Positions 63,745 through 64,000 of a DNA stretch of 64,000 bases are shown here, piece by piece. The stretch's first letter is position 1. Each line of letters begins with the position of its first letter. Below the pieces are notes generated by a model that saw only the letters and a program-made list of their open reading frames with translations, was not told the origin of the DNA and did no database searches. Source of the stretch: Trichomonas tenax. Lineage: Eukaryota > Parabasalia > Trichomonadida > Trichomonadidae. The DNA is taken from contig JALKBU010000055.1 in the NCBI GenBank assembly GCA_023091735.1, positions 41,989 to 105,988 on the forward strand, written 5' to 3'. A program made the translations under genes and the position numbers.

Positions 63745-64000
63745 ATGAGTGTGCCAAAGAATAAAGTAATTTCTGTTACAAAAGGTTTCATGGCTCTTGC
63801 TGATTTAAAGAATCAGTCACCGTCAAATACAAATTCACAAAGTGTGATCGTTAATGTTGCCCCCTCAGCGGAAAGAACAAGAGAAATAGGAAAGCCTTAC
63901 ACAGATGAAGACGGAATTGTCATTGTTCCGACAAAAGAAGGAACACCTTCGACATTTAACCCTCCGCAAAATCAAGAAGTGAATGAAACGAAAGTACAAT
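63745..64000 (+). CDS. unknown protein, partial (runs off the window), probably element-encoded
   Basis: ATG at 63745, 46 bp after the capsid-like frame stops, open to the window edge (85 codons): SVPKNKVISVTKGFMALADL, low-complexity NQSPSNTNSQS, then a folded-looking GKPYTDEDGIVIVPTKEGT. Same strand, close spacing and similar A/T-ending codons suggest it belongs to the same Maverick-like element, where short capsid-related genes follow the capsid gene. Family not recognised. Confidence 0.4.
   Translation, partial: MSVPKNKVISVTKGFMALADLKNQSPSNTNSQSVIVNVAPSAERTREIGKPYTDEDGIVIVPTKEGTPSTFNPPQNQEVNETKVQ

Overview
The window looks like nuclear DNA of a trichomonad (Parabasalia; a Tritrichomonas-like genome would fit). 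Evidence read from the sequence: very AT-rich intergenic DNA; intronless eukaryotic genes with no bacterial-type operons; a start-proximal TCA[CT][AT] element that matches the trichomonad Initiator; TAA[A] at or just after several stop codons; BspA-like leucine-rich-repeat (LRR) surface proteins, intact and decayed; and two pieces that look like Maverick/Polinton capsid genes. No species can be named from sequence alone. No tRNA, rRNA or CRISPR array was recognised.

Layout. 1-1.3 kb: 5' part of a CARMIL-like PH/LRR protein (minus strand, runs off the window). 2.8-4.1 kb: a capsid-like relic fused to a BspA relic. 4.2-7.5 kb: P4-ATPase (lipid flippase). 7.5-11 kb: gene-poor, with a long hairpin. 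11-12.2 kb: AATF/Bfr2 ribosome-biogenesis factor. 13.2-18.9 kb: a BspA cluster, with one intact 873-residue membrane protein between two decayed copies. 22.2-27.1 kb: broken Myb gene, thioredoxin, Dcp2-like Nudix protein and an SP-RING (PIAS/Siz) protein. 27.1-34.4 kb: mostly non-coding, with one small gene, structured segments and one copy of a 398-bp dispersed repeat. 34.4-44.7 kb: the gene-dense core, with a 2048-residue IQ/propeller/pseudokinase protein, a KATNAL2-type katanin, a Rab-like GTPase and ribosomal protein eS4. 44.8-52.5 kb: BspA relic, CaMKK-like kinase, MATE transporter and a disabled GH31 glycosidase, with two smaller relics. 52.5-61.5 kb: gene-poor, with one conserved-looking small gene, palindromes, a 40-bp minisatellite, a pseudogene and the second 398-bp repeat. 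61.6 kb: casein kinase 2 beta, behind an array of about nine motifs spaced about 20 bp. 63.4-64 kb: a capsid C-terminus-like frame and the start of another gene, apparently the edge of a Maverick-like element.

The intact genes are mostly single housekeeping units (translation, ribosome assembly, RNA decay, SUMOylation, membrane asymmetry, microtubule severing, signalling), each with its own promoter. Adjacent genes are often convergent with short gaps (88 bp at 40.56-40.65 kb, 45 bp at 50.24-50.29 kb). Between them lies a graveyard of gene families expanded in trichomonads. The most promising non-genic signals are two start-proximal motifs (AAAAAGTGNCA and TGTCANGTAA), the phased array before CK2-beta, and several long near-perfect hairpins.
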